DNA of 33,614 bases from JAKLKS01 sp964370855 (GTDB lineage Bacteria; Planctomycetota; JAJSAM01; JAKLKS01): contig CAYJMF010000051.1 of the NCBI GenBank assembly GCA_964370855.1, positions 1-33,614 on the forward strand, written 5' to 3'. Positions 7,964-15,748 of the stretch are shown one piece after another. Position 1 is the stretch's first letter; every line of letters starts with the position of its first letter. The notes beneath the pieces were generated by a model, which ran no database searches, was not told the origin of the DNA, and saw only the letters and a program-made list of their open reading frames with translations. A program made the position numbers and the translations under genes.

Positions 7964-8830
7964 ATGCGCGCACTCCCCCTAGCCCTCGCGGCCCTCCTCC
8001 TCGTCTCCCCCGCGCCCGCTCTCGCGGCCGCCGACTCCCTCGTCCTCCAGCCCGCCTCCCCCGACACGGGGCCCGGCGGCACCGTGACGGTGCAGGTCCT
8101 CGTGCGCATCGCCCCCGAGGGGAAGGCCGTCGTCCCCGCCCGCGCCGCCGACGTGGTCGTGACGGCGAAGGGGGGCGGCACCGTCGCCCCCGCCTCCGAC
8201 GACCCCGGCGAGACCACGTGGATCTACGGCGCCCCCGCCGCCGTGGCCGCGAACCTCGACGTGACGCTGGAGGCCCGCGTCCGCGCCTACCCCGACGCCG
8301 CCGGCTCCTGCCGCATCCAGGTGAGGACCGTCGCCCCGCCGAAGCCCGCACCCCCGGAGGAGGACTCCGACGGCGACATCGTCGAGGGCGCCGAGGCCGC
8401 CGCCGCGGACCCCGTCGGGAAGATGGTCACCATCGAGAAGTGGCGCGCCCGCGCCGTCGAGGCCGACGACTGGCTCGAGAAGAAGATCCCCGCCCGCGGC
8501 GAGCCCCTCTACGGATCCGGGCCGTTCCACGAGTTCCGCGTCCGCATCAACGAGCCCGGCGCCGACTCCGTCGAGGTCCGGTGGTGGCGCGCCGACCGCC
8601 CGAAGAAGGTCCGCGTCCTCACGGAGAAGAGCGGCCGCCTCGCCGTCGACCGCGACCAGGACGGCCTCCTCCACCTGAAGTTCGCGAGGAACCTCGAGAA
8701 GGAGAAGGGGGAGTACGTCTTCGCCTTCGTCGTGAAGACGAAGGACGGCCGCACCCTCGTGGAGAACCTCGTCGTCCACCGCGCCCGGCCGCCGAAGGAG
8801 GAGCGGGAGGGGAAGGGCGGCGGGAAGTAG
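7964..8830 (+). CDS. Exported protein of unknown function
   Basis: A 288-residue protein with a clear signal peptide (MRALPLALAALLLVSPAPALAA). The N-terminal half (about 25-125) is beta-rich with an Ig-like or bacterial-surface-domain feel (phrases GPGGTVTVQVLVRIAPEG and VVVTAKGGGTVAP). A short acidic linker near residues 127-140 follows (PPEEDSDGDIVEG). The C-terminal half contains EVRWWRADRPKKVRVL and a basic tail. No enzyme motif is visible. ATG 7964 follows CCGGAG weakly, and a TTACCAT -10-like box lies at 7928-7934. It may be co-expressed with the upstream gene (74-base spacer). The stop codon overlaps the inverted repeat at 8829. Confidence 0.7.
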   Translation: MRALPLALAALLLVSPAPALAAADSLVLQPASPDTGPGGTVTVQVLVRIAPEGKAVVPARAADVVVTAKGGGTVAPASDDPGETTWIYGAPAAVAANLDVTLEARVRAYPDAAGSCRIQVRTVAPPKPAPPEEDSDGDIVEGAEAAAADPVGKMVTIEKWRARAVEADDWLEKKIPARGEPLYGSGPFHEFRVRINEPGADSVEVRWWRADRPKKVRVLTEKSGRLAVDRDQDGLLHLKFARNLEKEKGEYVFAFVVKTKDGRTLVENLVVHRARPPKEEREGKGGGK

Positions 8831-8990
8831 AAGCGGTTTTAAAACCCCCCCAGGTCGCGACCGGGGCGCCGGGGCGTGTGTAACCCCATCTGGGCAGAAA
8901 CCCCTCGCGGNNNNNNNNNNGCTTTTACCGCCGGCTCACCCCCCCCCCGGGGGGGGCCGGGGGGGCGCGGGGGGTTTACAACCCGCTTCT
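8829..8990. repeat. Inverted-repeat element between convergent genes, interrupted by a gap
   Basis: The left arm 8829-8850 (AGAAGCGGTTTTAAAACC plus Cs) matches the reverse complement of 8969-8990 at 19 of 22 bases. The arms start in the stop codon of the rightward gene and two bases from the stop of the leftward glycosyltransferase. Inside the left arm is the 12-base palindrome GGTTTTAAAACC (8835-8846), and GGTCGCGACC follows at 8853-8862. A third, weaker arm-like match lies at 8876-8900. The 10-base gap lies within the element. It could act as a bidirectional terminator or be a REP/BIME-like mosaic element. Confidence 0.55.
8911..8920. other. Assembly gap
   Basis: Ten Ns in the 162-base spacer between convergent genes. 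The right flank (8939-8974) is an artefact-prone G/C homopolymer stretch. True gap length is unknown. Confidence 0.95.
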
Positions 8991-8992
8991 GG

Positions 8993-10153
8993 TCAGATCC
9001 CCGTCGCGGGGCGGTCGCCCTTGCCGAGGAGCCACTTGTAGATCGACTCCACCCGCTCCGCCTGCCCGGGGAGCCCGAAGCGCGCCTTCGCCGCCTCCCG
9101 GGCCGCCCTGGACATGCGCTTGCGCAGCCCGTCCTCGCGGGCGAGCCGGATCAGCGCCGCGGCGAGGGCCTCCGCCGTCTCCTCGATGTGGATGCCCGAG
9201 ACCCCGTCCTCGACGATCTCCGGGAGCATCCCCCGCTTCGTCGTGACGATGGGGACCCCGAGGGCCATGGCCTCCCGGACCGCGCGGCAGGAGCCGTCGG
9301 ACCCGGGCACGAGGAAGATCTTCGCGTCCATGCTCCGCACCGTGTCCACGTACTCGACCCCGCGGCGGTAGCCGGTGAAGATCACCTTGCCGGCGAGCTC
9401 CTTGCGGGCCGCGGGCTTCACGGCCACCTCGTCCATCCAGGTCCCGCGCCCCACCATCAGCACCTTCAGCTCGGGGACCTCCTCGGCCACCCTCACGATG
9501 GCGTCGAAGAAGATCTCGAAGCGGCGGTGGCGCTGCATGCGGGCCACGATCCCGACGACGAAGTCCTCCTTCCGCAGCCCGTACTCCTTCGCGAGCCCCG
9601 GAGTCCCCCCCCGCGGCTCGAACCGCTCGAGGTCCACGGCGGCCTCCACGAAGAACACCTTCTCCGCGGGAATCCCCGCCTTGCCCGGCAGGTCGCGGGC
9701 CACGTTGCGGGAGACGCAGAGCACGGCGTCGCAGGCGGGCCCCATGAGGAAGCGGAAGTCCGAGTCCACCTTCGGGATCTCGCCGTCGTGCAGGGAGCGG
9801 ACGATGCGCGGCCGGGACTTCAGCCCCTTGGCGGCCCCCCACCCGATGCGGTGGTCGTTGGGGAGGTGGCAGTGGAGGATGTCGGGCTTCAGCTCCTCGA
9901 TCTGGCGCCGCATGGCCCGCCGATCCATGGAGTCGAAGATCGGGTTGCGGTGCTTTCCCAGCCGGAAGTCCCCCGTGGTCCCCATGTCGCGGGCCGCCAG
10001 GGCGCCCTCGATCTCGTTCTCGAGGCCCTCGACGGCCCGGCCGCAGGAGAAGAACACCTTCAGCCCGCGGTCCCGGAGCGACGCGGCGAGGTTCACCGCC
10101 GGCTCCGCGGGGCCGGTCCACTTCCAGTTCGCGTAGAGTTGCAGGACCTTCAC
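8993..10153 (-). CDS. GT4-type glycosyltransferase
   Basis: A 386-residue GT-B glycosyltransferase of the GT4 family. The N-terminal acceptor half has LQLYANWKWTGPAEPAV, and the C-terminal donor half has VVGIVARMQRHRRFEIFFDA and the nucleotide-sugar motif SDGSCRAVREAMALGVPIV. The family's E-x7-E motif reads D-x7-E here (about residues 286-294). It most likely adds a sugar during lipopolysaccharide core assembly at the cytoplasmic face, as last gene of the operon with kinases and a WaaE-like enzyme. GTG 10153 is preceded by AGGAAGG and lies 11 bases after the upstream stop. The sugar donor cannot be assigned. Confidence 0.85.
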   Translation of the reverse strand: MKVLQLYANWKWTGPAEPAVNLAASLRDRGLKVFFSCGRAVEGLENEIEGALAARDMGTTGDFRLGKHRNPIFDSMDRRAMRRQIEELKPDILHCHLPNDHRIGWGAAKGLKSRPRIVRSLHDGEIPKVDSDFRFLMGPACDAVLCVSRNVARDLPGKAGIPAEKVFFVEAAVDLERFEPRGGTPGLAKEYGLRKEDFVVGIVARMQRHRRFEIFFDAIVRVAEEVPELKVLMVGRGTWMDEVAVKPAARKELAGKVIFTGYRRGVEYVDTVRSMDAKIFLVPGSDGSCRAVREAMALGVPIVTTKRGMLPEIVEDGVSGIHIEETAEALAAALIRLAREDGLRKRMSRAAREAAKARFGLPGQAERVESIYKWLLGKGDRPATGI

Positions 10154-10164
10154 GAGGGACCTTC

Positions 10165-11871
10165 CTATTCGATGGGCTCCCGCCGGACCACGATCTTCCG
10201 CGCGCAGGCCTCGTCCACGAGCCGGGAGGTCTCGCGCCTCTCCTCCCACGCCCCCTCGACCCGGGCCGCGTAGGCGCGGAAGAACCGCATCCGGTCGGCC
10301 CGGGTGAAGTAGGCCCCGAGGCTCGCCGAGAGCTGGGCCAGGTTCTTCGCGCGGCGCCGGAGGCCCACGGCGGCGGAGCCGAAGACGACGCGGTCGTAGT
10401 CCACGAGGCAGAAGGAGGGGCGGCCGTGCTTCGGCCGGAGGAAGACGTTCACGGCCTTGAAGTCCCCGTGGTAGACGCCCCGCGCGTGGAGCCCCCCGAC
10501 GAAGGAGCCGAAGCGGGACGCGAGCAGCCGCTTCTCCCTCCCCGAGGCCCGGTCCGGGACCCCGTCCCCCCACAGCCGGAGCGACCGGAGGTCGAGCCGC
10601 TCCCCGGAGGCGGCGACGTCCTCCATGACGAGGAAGGACTCGCTCTGCAGCGGCCAGGAGCCGCGCACGACGAGGGCCATGGGCTCCGCCACGTCCACGT
10701 TGCGCTGCCAGAGCCCGTTGCCGCAGAGCCAGGAGCGGACGGCGCGGGGGCGCACGAGGGCGTTCTTCAGGAGGTCCGCCGCGCCGCGGACCCGGGTCTC
10801 CTTCACCACCAGGGACGCAGGTCCGGCGGGGCCCTCCACGGACACGCGGGTCACCGTGGAGCGGCCCCCGCGCTTGAGGAGGGCGGGGCCGGCGGCGGCG
10901 GCGGCGAGGGCGTGTGCCTCGAGGGCGCGGAGGAAGGGCCCCTTCCCCCACTTCCGGAGGAAGAGCAGGCGGAGGCCCCCCTCGCGGGCGGCGTCGAAGC
11001 GGCCCGAGGGGCGGAGCAGGCGGCCGGCCGCGGTGCGGCCCGCCACGCGGCGCGCCTCGAGGATCCCGATGCTCCTCTCCATGCGGCGGACGACGTCCCC
11101 GGGGGCGAGGGAGGGGGAGTCCCCCTCGTAGGCGCGGAGAACCCGGACGCGGTCCGCCACGGTGGTCGCCGTGCGCATGGAGTGGAGGAGCTTCGCGAGG
11201 TCGGCCTCCCGCACCTCCGGGACGACGACGGGGCGGCTTCGGACCGTGTGGAGGTCGATGACGTGGATGGAGGGGAGCGAGCGCTCCGGCCCCACGAGCA
11301 CGTTGCCGCCGTGGAGGTCGGGGTGGACGAAGCCGGCGTCGTGGATCCGCCGGGCGAGGTGGCCGACGCGGCGGAGGAAGGAGCGGCGGGCGAGGGCCTC
11401 CTCCCCGGACCAGGGGCCGCCGCCGGGCCAGCGGTGGAAGAGGAAAGGGACCAGCTCCCGCGTGCCGGCGATCTCCCTCACCACGAGCATGGCGCCCCGG
11501 AGGATCCCCGCGGTGCGGGACTCGGCCATGGCCACCACGTCGGCGGCGGGGAGCCCGGCACGGAGCATGCCGCGGGAGGCGCGCCACTCCGCCTCGGCGC
11601 GGCTCGGCGTGAGGAGGTACTTCACGGGGTCCAGCAGGCGGGTGACGGCGAAGCGCTTGACGTAGACCGCCGGGCCGGCGTCCCGGGGGACGCGCCAGAC
11701 GGTGCGAACGGAGTTGCTCTTGATCACCGTGGCGCCCGGGAGGTCGGCGACCCCGTCCGGGCGCGGGGAGAGGTGGCGGGCCACCCACTCGGCCTCCGAG
11801 GCGAGGCACCGCCAGGAGAGGCCGCCGGCGCCCCGGAACTCCATCACGGCCTCGGGGGGGGCCTCAGCCAT
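10165..11871 (-). CDS. Tandem double lipopolysaccharide-kinase (WaaP/Kdo-kinase-like) protein
   Basis: A 568-residue protein containing two kinase domains of the lipopolysaccharide kinase type. Domain 1 (about 45-260): ATP Lys in VYVKRF (K72), catalytic loop VHPDLHGGNVL (H183, D185, N190), metal Asp in HVIDLHTV (D206). Domain 2 (about 335-545): VVKETR (K357), YHGDFKAVNVFL (H468, D470, N475), LVDYDRV (D491). Every core catalytic residue is present in both, so two phosphorylations, perhaps of heptose or Kdo positions, are plausible. Single-domain WaaP proteins are about half this length. ATG 11871 overlaps the upstream GT2 stop by eight bases. The acceptor specificity of each half is unknown; one half could also be regulatory. 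Confidence 0.85.
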   Translation of the reverse strand: MAEAPPEAVMEFRGAGGLSWRCLASEAEWVARHLSPRPDGVADLPGATVIKSNSVRTVWRVPRDAGPAVYVKRFAVTRLLDPVKYLLTPSRAEAEWRASRGMLRAGLPAADVVAMAESRTAGILRGAMLVVREIAGTRELVPFLFHRWPGGGPWSGEEALARRSFLRRVGHLARRIHDAGFVHPDLHGGNVLVGPERSLPSIHVIDLHTVRSRPVVVPEVREADLAKLLHSMRTATTVADRVRVLRAYEGDSPSLAPGDVVRRMERSIGILEARRVAGRTAAGRLLRPSGRFDAAREGGLRLLFLRKWGKGPFLRALEAHALAAAAAGPALLKRGGRSTVTRVSVEGPAGPASLVVKETRVRGAADLLKNALVRPRAVRSWLCGNGLWQRNVDVAEPMALVVRGSWPLQSESFLVMEDVAASGERLDLRSLRLWGDGVPDRASGREKRLLASRFGSFVGGLHARGVYHGDFKAVNVFLRPKHGRPSFCLVDYDRVVFGSAAVGLRRRAKNLAQLSASLGAYFTRADRMRFFRAYAARVEGAWEERRETSRLVDEACARKIVVRREPIE

Positions 11872-12613
11872 CGGCCCGGTCGAGCTCCCGGAGCTTGGCG
11901 TACTTGAGGAAGACGTAGTAGGCGCCCGTGACGGCCACGACGAAGCCCGCGGTCCCGTCGAGGAAGCCGGCCTTCAGGAAGTACATCCGGAGGAACTTGC
12001 CGAAGGGATGGAGCGCCAGCCTGAAGAGGGAGGAGCGCTCGCCCCGGGCCTTCTTCTCCCGGGCGGCGATGGTGGTGAAGAAGTCGATCTGGCGCACGTG
12101 GTCGGAGAGGGAGCGGTAGGAGTGGTGGAGGAGATCCCCCTCGAGGCGTCCCACGGGGCCGTCGGCGACGACGTGGTCGTGGGGGTTGCGGCCCCCCCAC
12201 CGGGCGCGGCGGCGGTCGAAGAGGCGGAGCTTGCGGTCGGGGTACCAGCCGCCGTGGCGGATGGGGCGGCCCCCGTGGAAGGTGAGGCGCGCGCACTCGA
12301 AGCCGGCGCGGTCCCCGGGGTCCTCCAGGGCGCGGCGGACGGAGGCGGAAAGCTCCGGGGAGAGCCGCTCGTCGGCGTCGATGCAGAGCACCCAGTCGTG
12401 GGCCGCCTGCCCGACGGCGAAGTTCTTCTGCTCGATGTGGCCGGGGAAGTCCCGCTCGAGGACCTTCGCCCCGGCGGCGGCGGCGATCTCCCGGGTGCGA
12501 TCCCGGGATCGGCTGTCCACCACCACGATCTCGTCCGCCCACTTCACGGAATCGAGGCACTCCGGGAGGTTCCCCTCCTCGTCCTTCGTGATGATGCACA
12601 CGGACACCCGCAT
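11864..12613 (-). CDS. GT2 glycosyltransferase, WaaE/KdtX-like
   Basis: A 249-residue GT-A glycosyltransferase. UDP-sugar binding is seen in VVDSRSRDRT (31-40), the DXD-type metal motif in IDADER (78-83), and the family's GGWYPDRKLRLF (121-132) followed by HDH (145-147). A hydrophobic segment near 219-235 may anchor it to the membrane. WaaE/KdtX enzymes add a glucose-type residue to the first heptose of the lipopolysaccharide inner core; the match is to that group as a whole, not to one specificity. ATG 12613 is the natural start. The 132-base gap before it holds a palindromic element, so it may be expressed separately from the KdkA-like gene upstream. Confidence 0.85.
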   Translation of the reverse strand: MRVSVCIITKDEEGNLPECLDSVKWADEIVVVDSRSRDRTREIAAAAGAKVLERDFPGHIEQKNFAVGQAAHDWVLCIDADERLSPELSASVRRALEDPGDRAGFECARLTFHGGRPIRHGGWYPDRKLRLFDRRRARWGGRNPHDHVVADGPVGRLEGDLLHHSYRSLSDHVRQIDFFTTIAAREKKARGERSSLFRLALHPFGKFLRMYFLKAGFLDGTAGFVVAVTGAYYVFLKYAKLRELDRADG

Positions 12614-12630
12614 GCGCAGAGGGTAGCGGT

Positions 12631-12738
12631 GAAGGGGACGTCCTCCACTTTTCTACTTTTCTGTGGATGACTCCGGGCCTTCAGCGGGTCGATCGGAGTT
12701 ATCCACAGAAAAGTGGAAAAGTGGTGCGCGTCCCCTTT
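12631..12738. repeat. Long imperfect palindrome, REP-like
   Basis: Arms 12631-12675 and 12694-12738 pair over 45 positions with six mismatches around an 18-base loop. The A/T-rich middle of the arm (CCACTTTTCTACTTTTCTGT) contrasts sharply with the surrounding GC-rich genes. The outer part carries GGGGACG, and GGGACGT (12635-12641) is shared with the element at 19778. It fills the 132-base gap between the KdkA-like gene and the GT2 gene, both minus strand. It could be a mobile REP element or could form an attenuating hairpin in the mRNA. Confidence 0.8.
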
Positions 12739-12745
12739 TTCACTT

Positions 12746-13588
12746 TCACCAGAGGAGCTTGTGGCGGCGGAGGTCGGAGCGGTGGCGGCGGCGCCAGCGG
12801 AGGGATTCCGCGGGATCGGGGCGGTCCGCCCCGAGGTAGGCGCGGACGAGGCGGCGGCGGTCGGTGCGGGGGACGGGGCGCCCCGACTTGTGGGCGAGCT
12901 TCACGAGGGAGCGGTCGAGGCGCATGATCTGGACGGCGCGCTGCTCCCGGGTGAGGCCCCCCTCCAGGTGCTCGGCGCCGTCGAGGTCGAGCACCACGGC
13001 GGGGCCGCCGATCCTCGGGACGAGGATGTTCTTCACGTGGAGGTCGGCGTGGAGGACGCGGAAATCGTGGAGCGCCCGCACCGCCCACCCCGCCTCCCGG
13101 AGCGCCTCCCGCCGCGACCGGTCCCCGGGCTCCGTGCGGAGGAGGAGCCCGCGGAGGTCCTCGCACCCCTCGATCTCCCGCGTGAGGAGCCACCCCCGCG
13201 CGGTCCCCGCCCCGGCGGGCCGCACCACGAGGCCGAGGGGCTCCGGGACCGGCGCCCCCGCCGCCCGGAGGTCCGCCAGGAGCCGCAATTCCCGCAGGAA
13301 CCGCCCCGCCCCGGGGAACAGCCCCCCGGTGATGCCGCGGAGGAGCCCCCCGTGGAGGTACCGGCGGGCCACGACCCGCACCCCCTCCACCCCGGGCAGG
13401 GGGAAGGAGACGGGCCGCCCGCGCCCCTCGAAGATCCGGGCCCCGGTCCCGGCCGCCGCCGCGGCGGCCTCGGGATCGGAGACCCCCGCCGCCGCCAGCG
13501 CCGGCGCCAGGTCCTCGCGAAGGACCAGGACCACGCCGCCGTCGCGCACCACGGCGTAGCCGGGGGGGACGCGGGGGTCGTTCTCCAC
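12746..13588 (-). CDS. KdkA-like 3-deoxy-D-manno-octulosonic acid kinase
   Basis: A 280-residue kinase of the KdkA type, which phosphorylates Kdo in the lipopolysaccharide inner core with ATP at the cytoplasmic membrane. The family's N-lobe signature appears as VVARRYLHGGLLRG (72-85; Arg-rich strand followed by a Gly pair). The catalytic loop is VLHADLHVKNILV (H180, D182, N187), and the metal Asp lies in VVLDLDG (D201). The start is GTG 13588, whose first base is the last base of the previous gene's TAG, so the two are translationally coupled. The C-terminal basic stretch (265-278) may touch the membrane. Heptose kinase activity is the alternative. Confidence 0.8.
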   Translation of the reverse strand: MENDPRVPPGYAVVRDGGVVLVLREDLAPALAAAGVSDPEAAAAAAGTGARIFEGRGRPVSFPLPGVEGVRVVARRYLHGGLLRGITGGLFPGAGRFLRELRLLADLRAAGAPVPEPLGLVVRPAGAGTARGWLLTREIEGCEDLRGLLLRTEPGDRSRREALREAGWAVRALHDFRVLHADLHVKNILVPRIGGPAVVLDLDGAEHLEGGLTREQRAVQIMRLDRSLVKLAHKSGRPVPRTDRRRLVRAYLGADRPDPAESLRWRRRHRSDLRRHKLLW

Positions 13589-15651
13589 TACTTCAGGTCC
13601 GCCGCGCAGCGGAACCCGATGTCCTCCCAGGTGGCGTTGGGGTCGAGATGGTTGCGGAAGGAGCTGCGCAGGGCGGCCTCGCCGAGGAGGTAGGAGCCCC
13701 CGCGCACCACCCGCTCCGTCCCCGCCGCCGGCCCCCCCGGGTCCTGCGAGGGCCCCGTGAGGTAGTACCCCTCCTCGTACCAGTCGGCGCACCACTCCCA
13801 CGCGTTCCCCGCCGTGTCCAGGGCGCCGAAGGGGGAGGCCCCGGTGGGGAAGGAGCCCGCCGGAGCGAGGACCGGAAAGCCGTCGCCGGCCCCGGATCCG
13901 TTGCGTCGCGCCTCCTCGTCGGCGGCTCCCCACGGGTAGTGCCTCCCGTCGCCCCCGCGGGCCGCCTTCTCCCACTCCGCCTCCGTGGGCAGCCGGCGCC
14001 CCGCCCAGCGGGCGAAGGCGTTGGCCTCGGGCCAGGAGACGCGGACCACGGGGTGGTGGTCGGTGACCCCCTCGGGTTGGGGCGGCAGCTTCCGTCCCGT
14101 GGCGAAGCAGAACCTCCGGTACTGGCCCACGGTCACCTCGTGCCGATCGATGAGGAAGGGCGCGAGGACGCGGCGCACCTGGGGGGACGCGTCGGGCCCC
14201 CCGTCCTCGGCGCCCATGAGGAACTCCCCGCCGGGCACCACCACGAGTTCCGCCCCGTCCACGACGGAGTGGAGGCGCCCCCCGCGGACGGCGATGCGGT
14301 CGGGGAGCTTCCTCCCGGCGAGTTCCGGGGGCGGCGGCGGGGGGAGCGCGGGCAGGGCCGGGGGCGCGTCCGGCGGGGCCGTCGGGGGAGGGGGCGCCTC
14401 CTCGGGGGCGCGGAGGCCCGAGAAGATCCCTCCCTGCCAGAGGAACCACCCGCCGGCGGCCAGCGCCCCCGCGACGATCACCGTCACGGCGATGGCCCTG
14501 ACGGGCAGGGGCTTCCCCGGTTTCGAGGAGCCGCCGCCCGGGGGAGGGGCGACCTTCCCGGTGCGGGGAGGCGGGGGCGGTGGAGGTGGCGGCGGGGGCG
14601 GCGGCGGCGGAGGGGGCGCCGCGCCGGGGGCCCGCGGGGCGGGCGTCGCTGCCGCGGCACGGGGGGGGGGAGCCGGGGGCTGCGGGAGGACGCCCGTGAC
14701 GATGGCGGCCGCCTTCGGGAAGGGCTCCCCCCGCAGGGCCGCCGCCGCCTTCCCCGCGTCCTCGAACCGGTCCGCCGCCGCGGGGGCGAGGAGCTTGCGC
14801 AGCACCTCGCGGAGGGCGGGGTCCATCTTCGGCGACCCGGAGCAGGGATCCGGGAAGGGGAGCCCCGGCTTGGGGTCCTTGAGCACCTCCCGGTAGGACT
14901 CGGGGAACCGCTTCTCCCCCGTCACGGCCTCGAACAGCAGGCACCCCATCGCGTAGAGGTCGGAGCGGGCGTCGGGGAGATCGGTCCTCGCCATCTCCGG
15001 GGACTTGTAGAAGGGGATGCGCGAGGGACCCGCGGGGACGGCCCCCATGGCCTTGACGGAGACGTCGCTCACCACCTTCCCCACGCCGAAGTCCGTCACC
15101 CGGATCGTGCCGTCGGCGCCGAGGACGACGCTGGCGGGGCGGAGATCCCCGTGGAAGAAGGAGTGCCCGTGGGCCGAGGCCAGGGCCGTGGCGACGCCGA
15201 GGCCGATGCGCCGGACCTCGTCGGCGGGGAGGATCTTCTCCTTCTTCAGGCGCTCCTGCAGGCAGACGCCCCGGAAGACCTCGGAGATGAAGTAGGGGGT
15301 CCGGTCCTCCACCTCGAAGCCGACCACGGGCAGGATGCCCGGCTCCCCGACGAGATCCTTCCCGCGGGAGATGAGGTTGCGGACCCGGTCCTTTGCCTCC
15401 TCCTCGCTTCCCATGGACAGGGGCAGCATGCGCAGCGAGAACTCGTCCTCCGTGGTGCGGTTCCTCACCCGGTAGACCTTCTGGCCGCCGAGGCTGTCGA
15501 GGGCCTCGAGGACCTCCCACCGCCCCCCGACCCCCGGGGCGGAGGTGGGGCCGCCGCCGAGAATCTCCGAGGGGAGAACGGCATCGCAGTGGGTGCACTT
15601 CGCCGAACCCGGCGGCACCGACTTCCCGCACCTCGGACAGAGACCGGCCAT
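13588..15651 (-). CDS. Membrane pseudokinase fused to an FGE-sulfatase-like domain
   Basis: A 687-residue protein. It has an N-terminal zinc ribbon (C5, C8, C19, C22), a Ser/Thr kinase-like domain (about 44-308), a Pro-rich linker with a long unbroken Pro run (about 346-362), one transmembrane segment (about 386-404), and a C-terminal formylglycine-generating-enzyme-like domain (about 465-687; RLPTEAEWEKAARGG, NAWEWCADWY, VRGGSY, GFR). The kinase part looks inactive: the beta-3 Lys is Arg (R74 in FSLRMLP), the Gly loop is poor, and the catalytic-loop Asn is Ser (HGDLRPASVVL, S174); DFG (187-189) remains. The FGE-like part lacks the Cys pair expected after VRGGSY, so formylglycine synthesis is unlikely; it is probably a sensing or binding module outside the membrane. 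ATG 15651 follows AAGGAGG. First gene of the lipopolysaccharide operon. Confidence 0.8.
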   Translation of the reverse strand: MAGLCPRCGKSVPPGSAKCTHCDAVLPSEILGGGPTSAPGVGGRWEVLEALDSLGGQKVYRVRNRTTEDEFSLRMLPLSMGSEEEAKDRVRNLISRGKDLVGEPGILPVVGFEVEDRTPYFISEVFRGVCLQERLKKEKILPADEVRRIGLGVATALASAHGHSFFHGDLRPASVVLGADGTIRVTDFGVGKVVSDVSVKAMGAVPAGPSRIPFYKSPEMARTDLPDARSDLYAMGCLLFEAVTGEKRFPESYREVLKDPKPGLPFPDPCSGSPKMDPALREVLRKLLAPAAADRFEDAGKAAAALRGEPFPKAAAIVTGVLPQPPAPPPRAAAATPAPRAPGAAPPPPPPPPPPPPPPPPPRTGKVAPPPGGGSSKPGKPLPVRAIAVTVIVAGALAAGGWFLWQGGIFSGLRAPEEAPPPPTAPPDAPPALPALPPPPPPELAGRKLPDRIAVRGGRLHSVVDGAELVVVPGGEFLMGAEDGGPDASPQVRRVLAPFLIDRHEVTVGQYRRFCFATGRKLPPQPEGVTDHHPVVRVSWPEANAFARWAGRRLPTEAEWEKAARGGDGRHYPWGAADEEARRNGSGAGDGFPVLAPAGSFPTGASPFGALDTAGNAWEWCADWYEEGYYLTGPSQDPGGPAAGTERVVRGGSYLLGEAALRSSFRNHLDPNATWEDIGFRCAADLK

Positions 15652-15748
15652 GGAGTTCCTCCTTCCCCGACAAGGGTACCGTTCCTCCGCCCCGGGAGCC
15701 AGCGGGAGTACCGCACCCCCCCGCGGGGGCCGGAGTATCCTCGCCGCC
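15652..15748. promoter_or_regulatory. Divergent promoter region
   Basis: This 97-base spacer lies between the pseudokinase gene and the heptosyltransferase gene. Rightward, TATCCT (15736-15741) lies only seven bases before the ATG at 15749 with no ribosome binding site, suggesting a leaderless message. Leftward, the reverse complement around 15667-15676 contains GGTACCCT as a -10 candidate followed by AAGGAGG and the ATG. Confidence 0.5.

Noticed and set aside
14575..14640. Repeated short unit resembling a tandem repeat or CRISPR-like stretch
   Set aside because: It is the polyproline linker codons of the pseudokinase; there are no spacers or repeat structure.
13588..15651. FGE-like domain as activator of the sulfatase at 21354
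   Set aside because: The FGE-like part lacks the Cys pair, and the sulfatase-fold enzyme has Thr instead of the Cys/Ser that would be modified.
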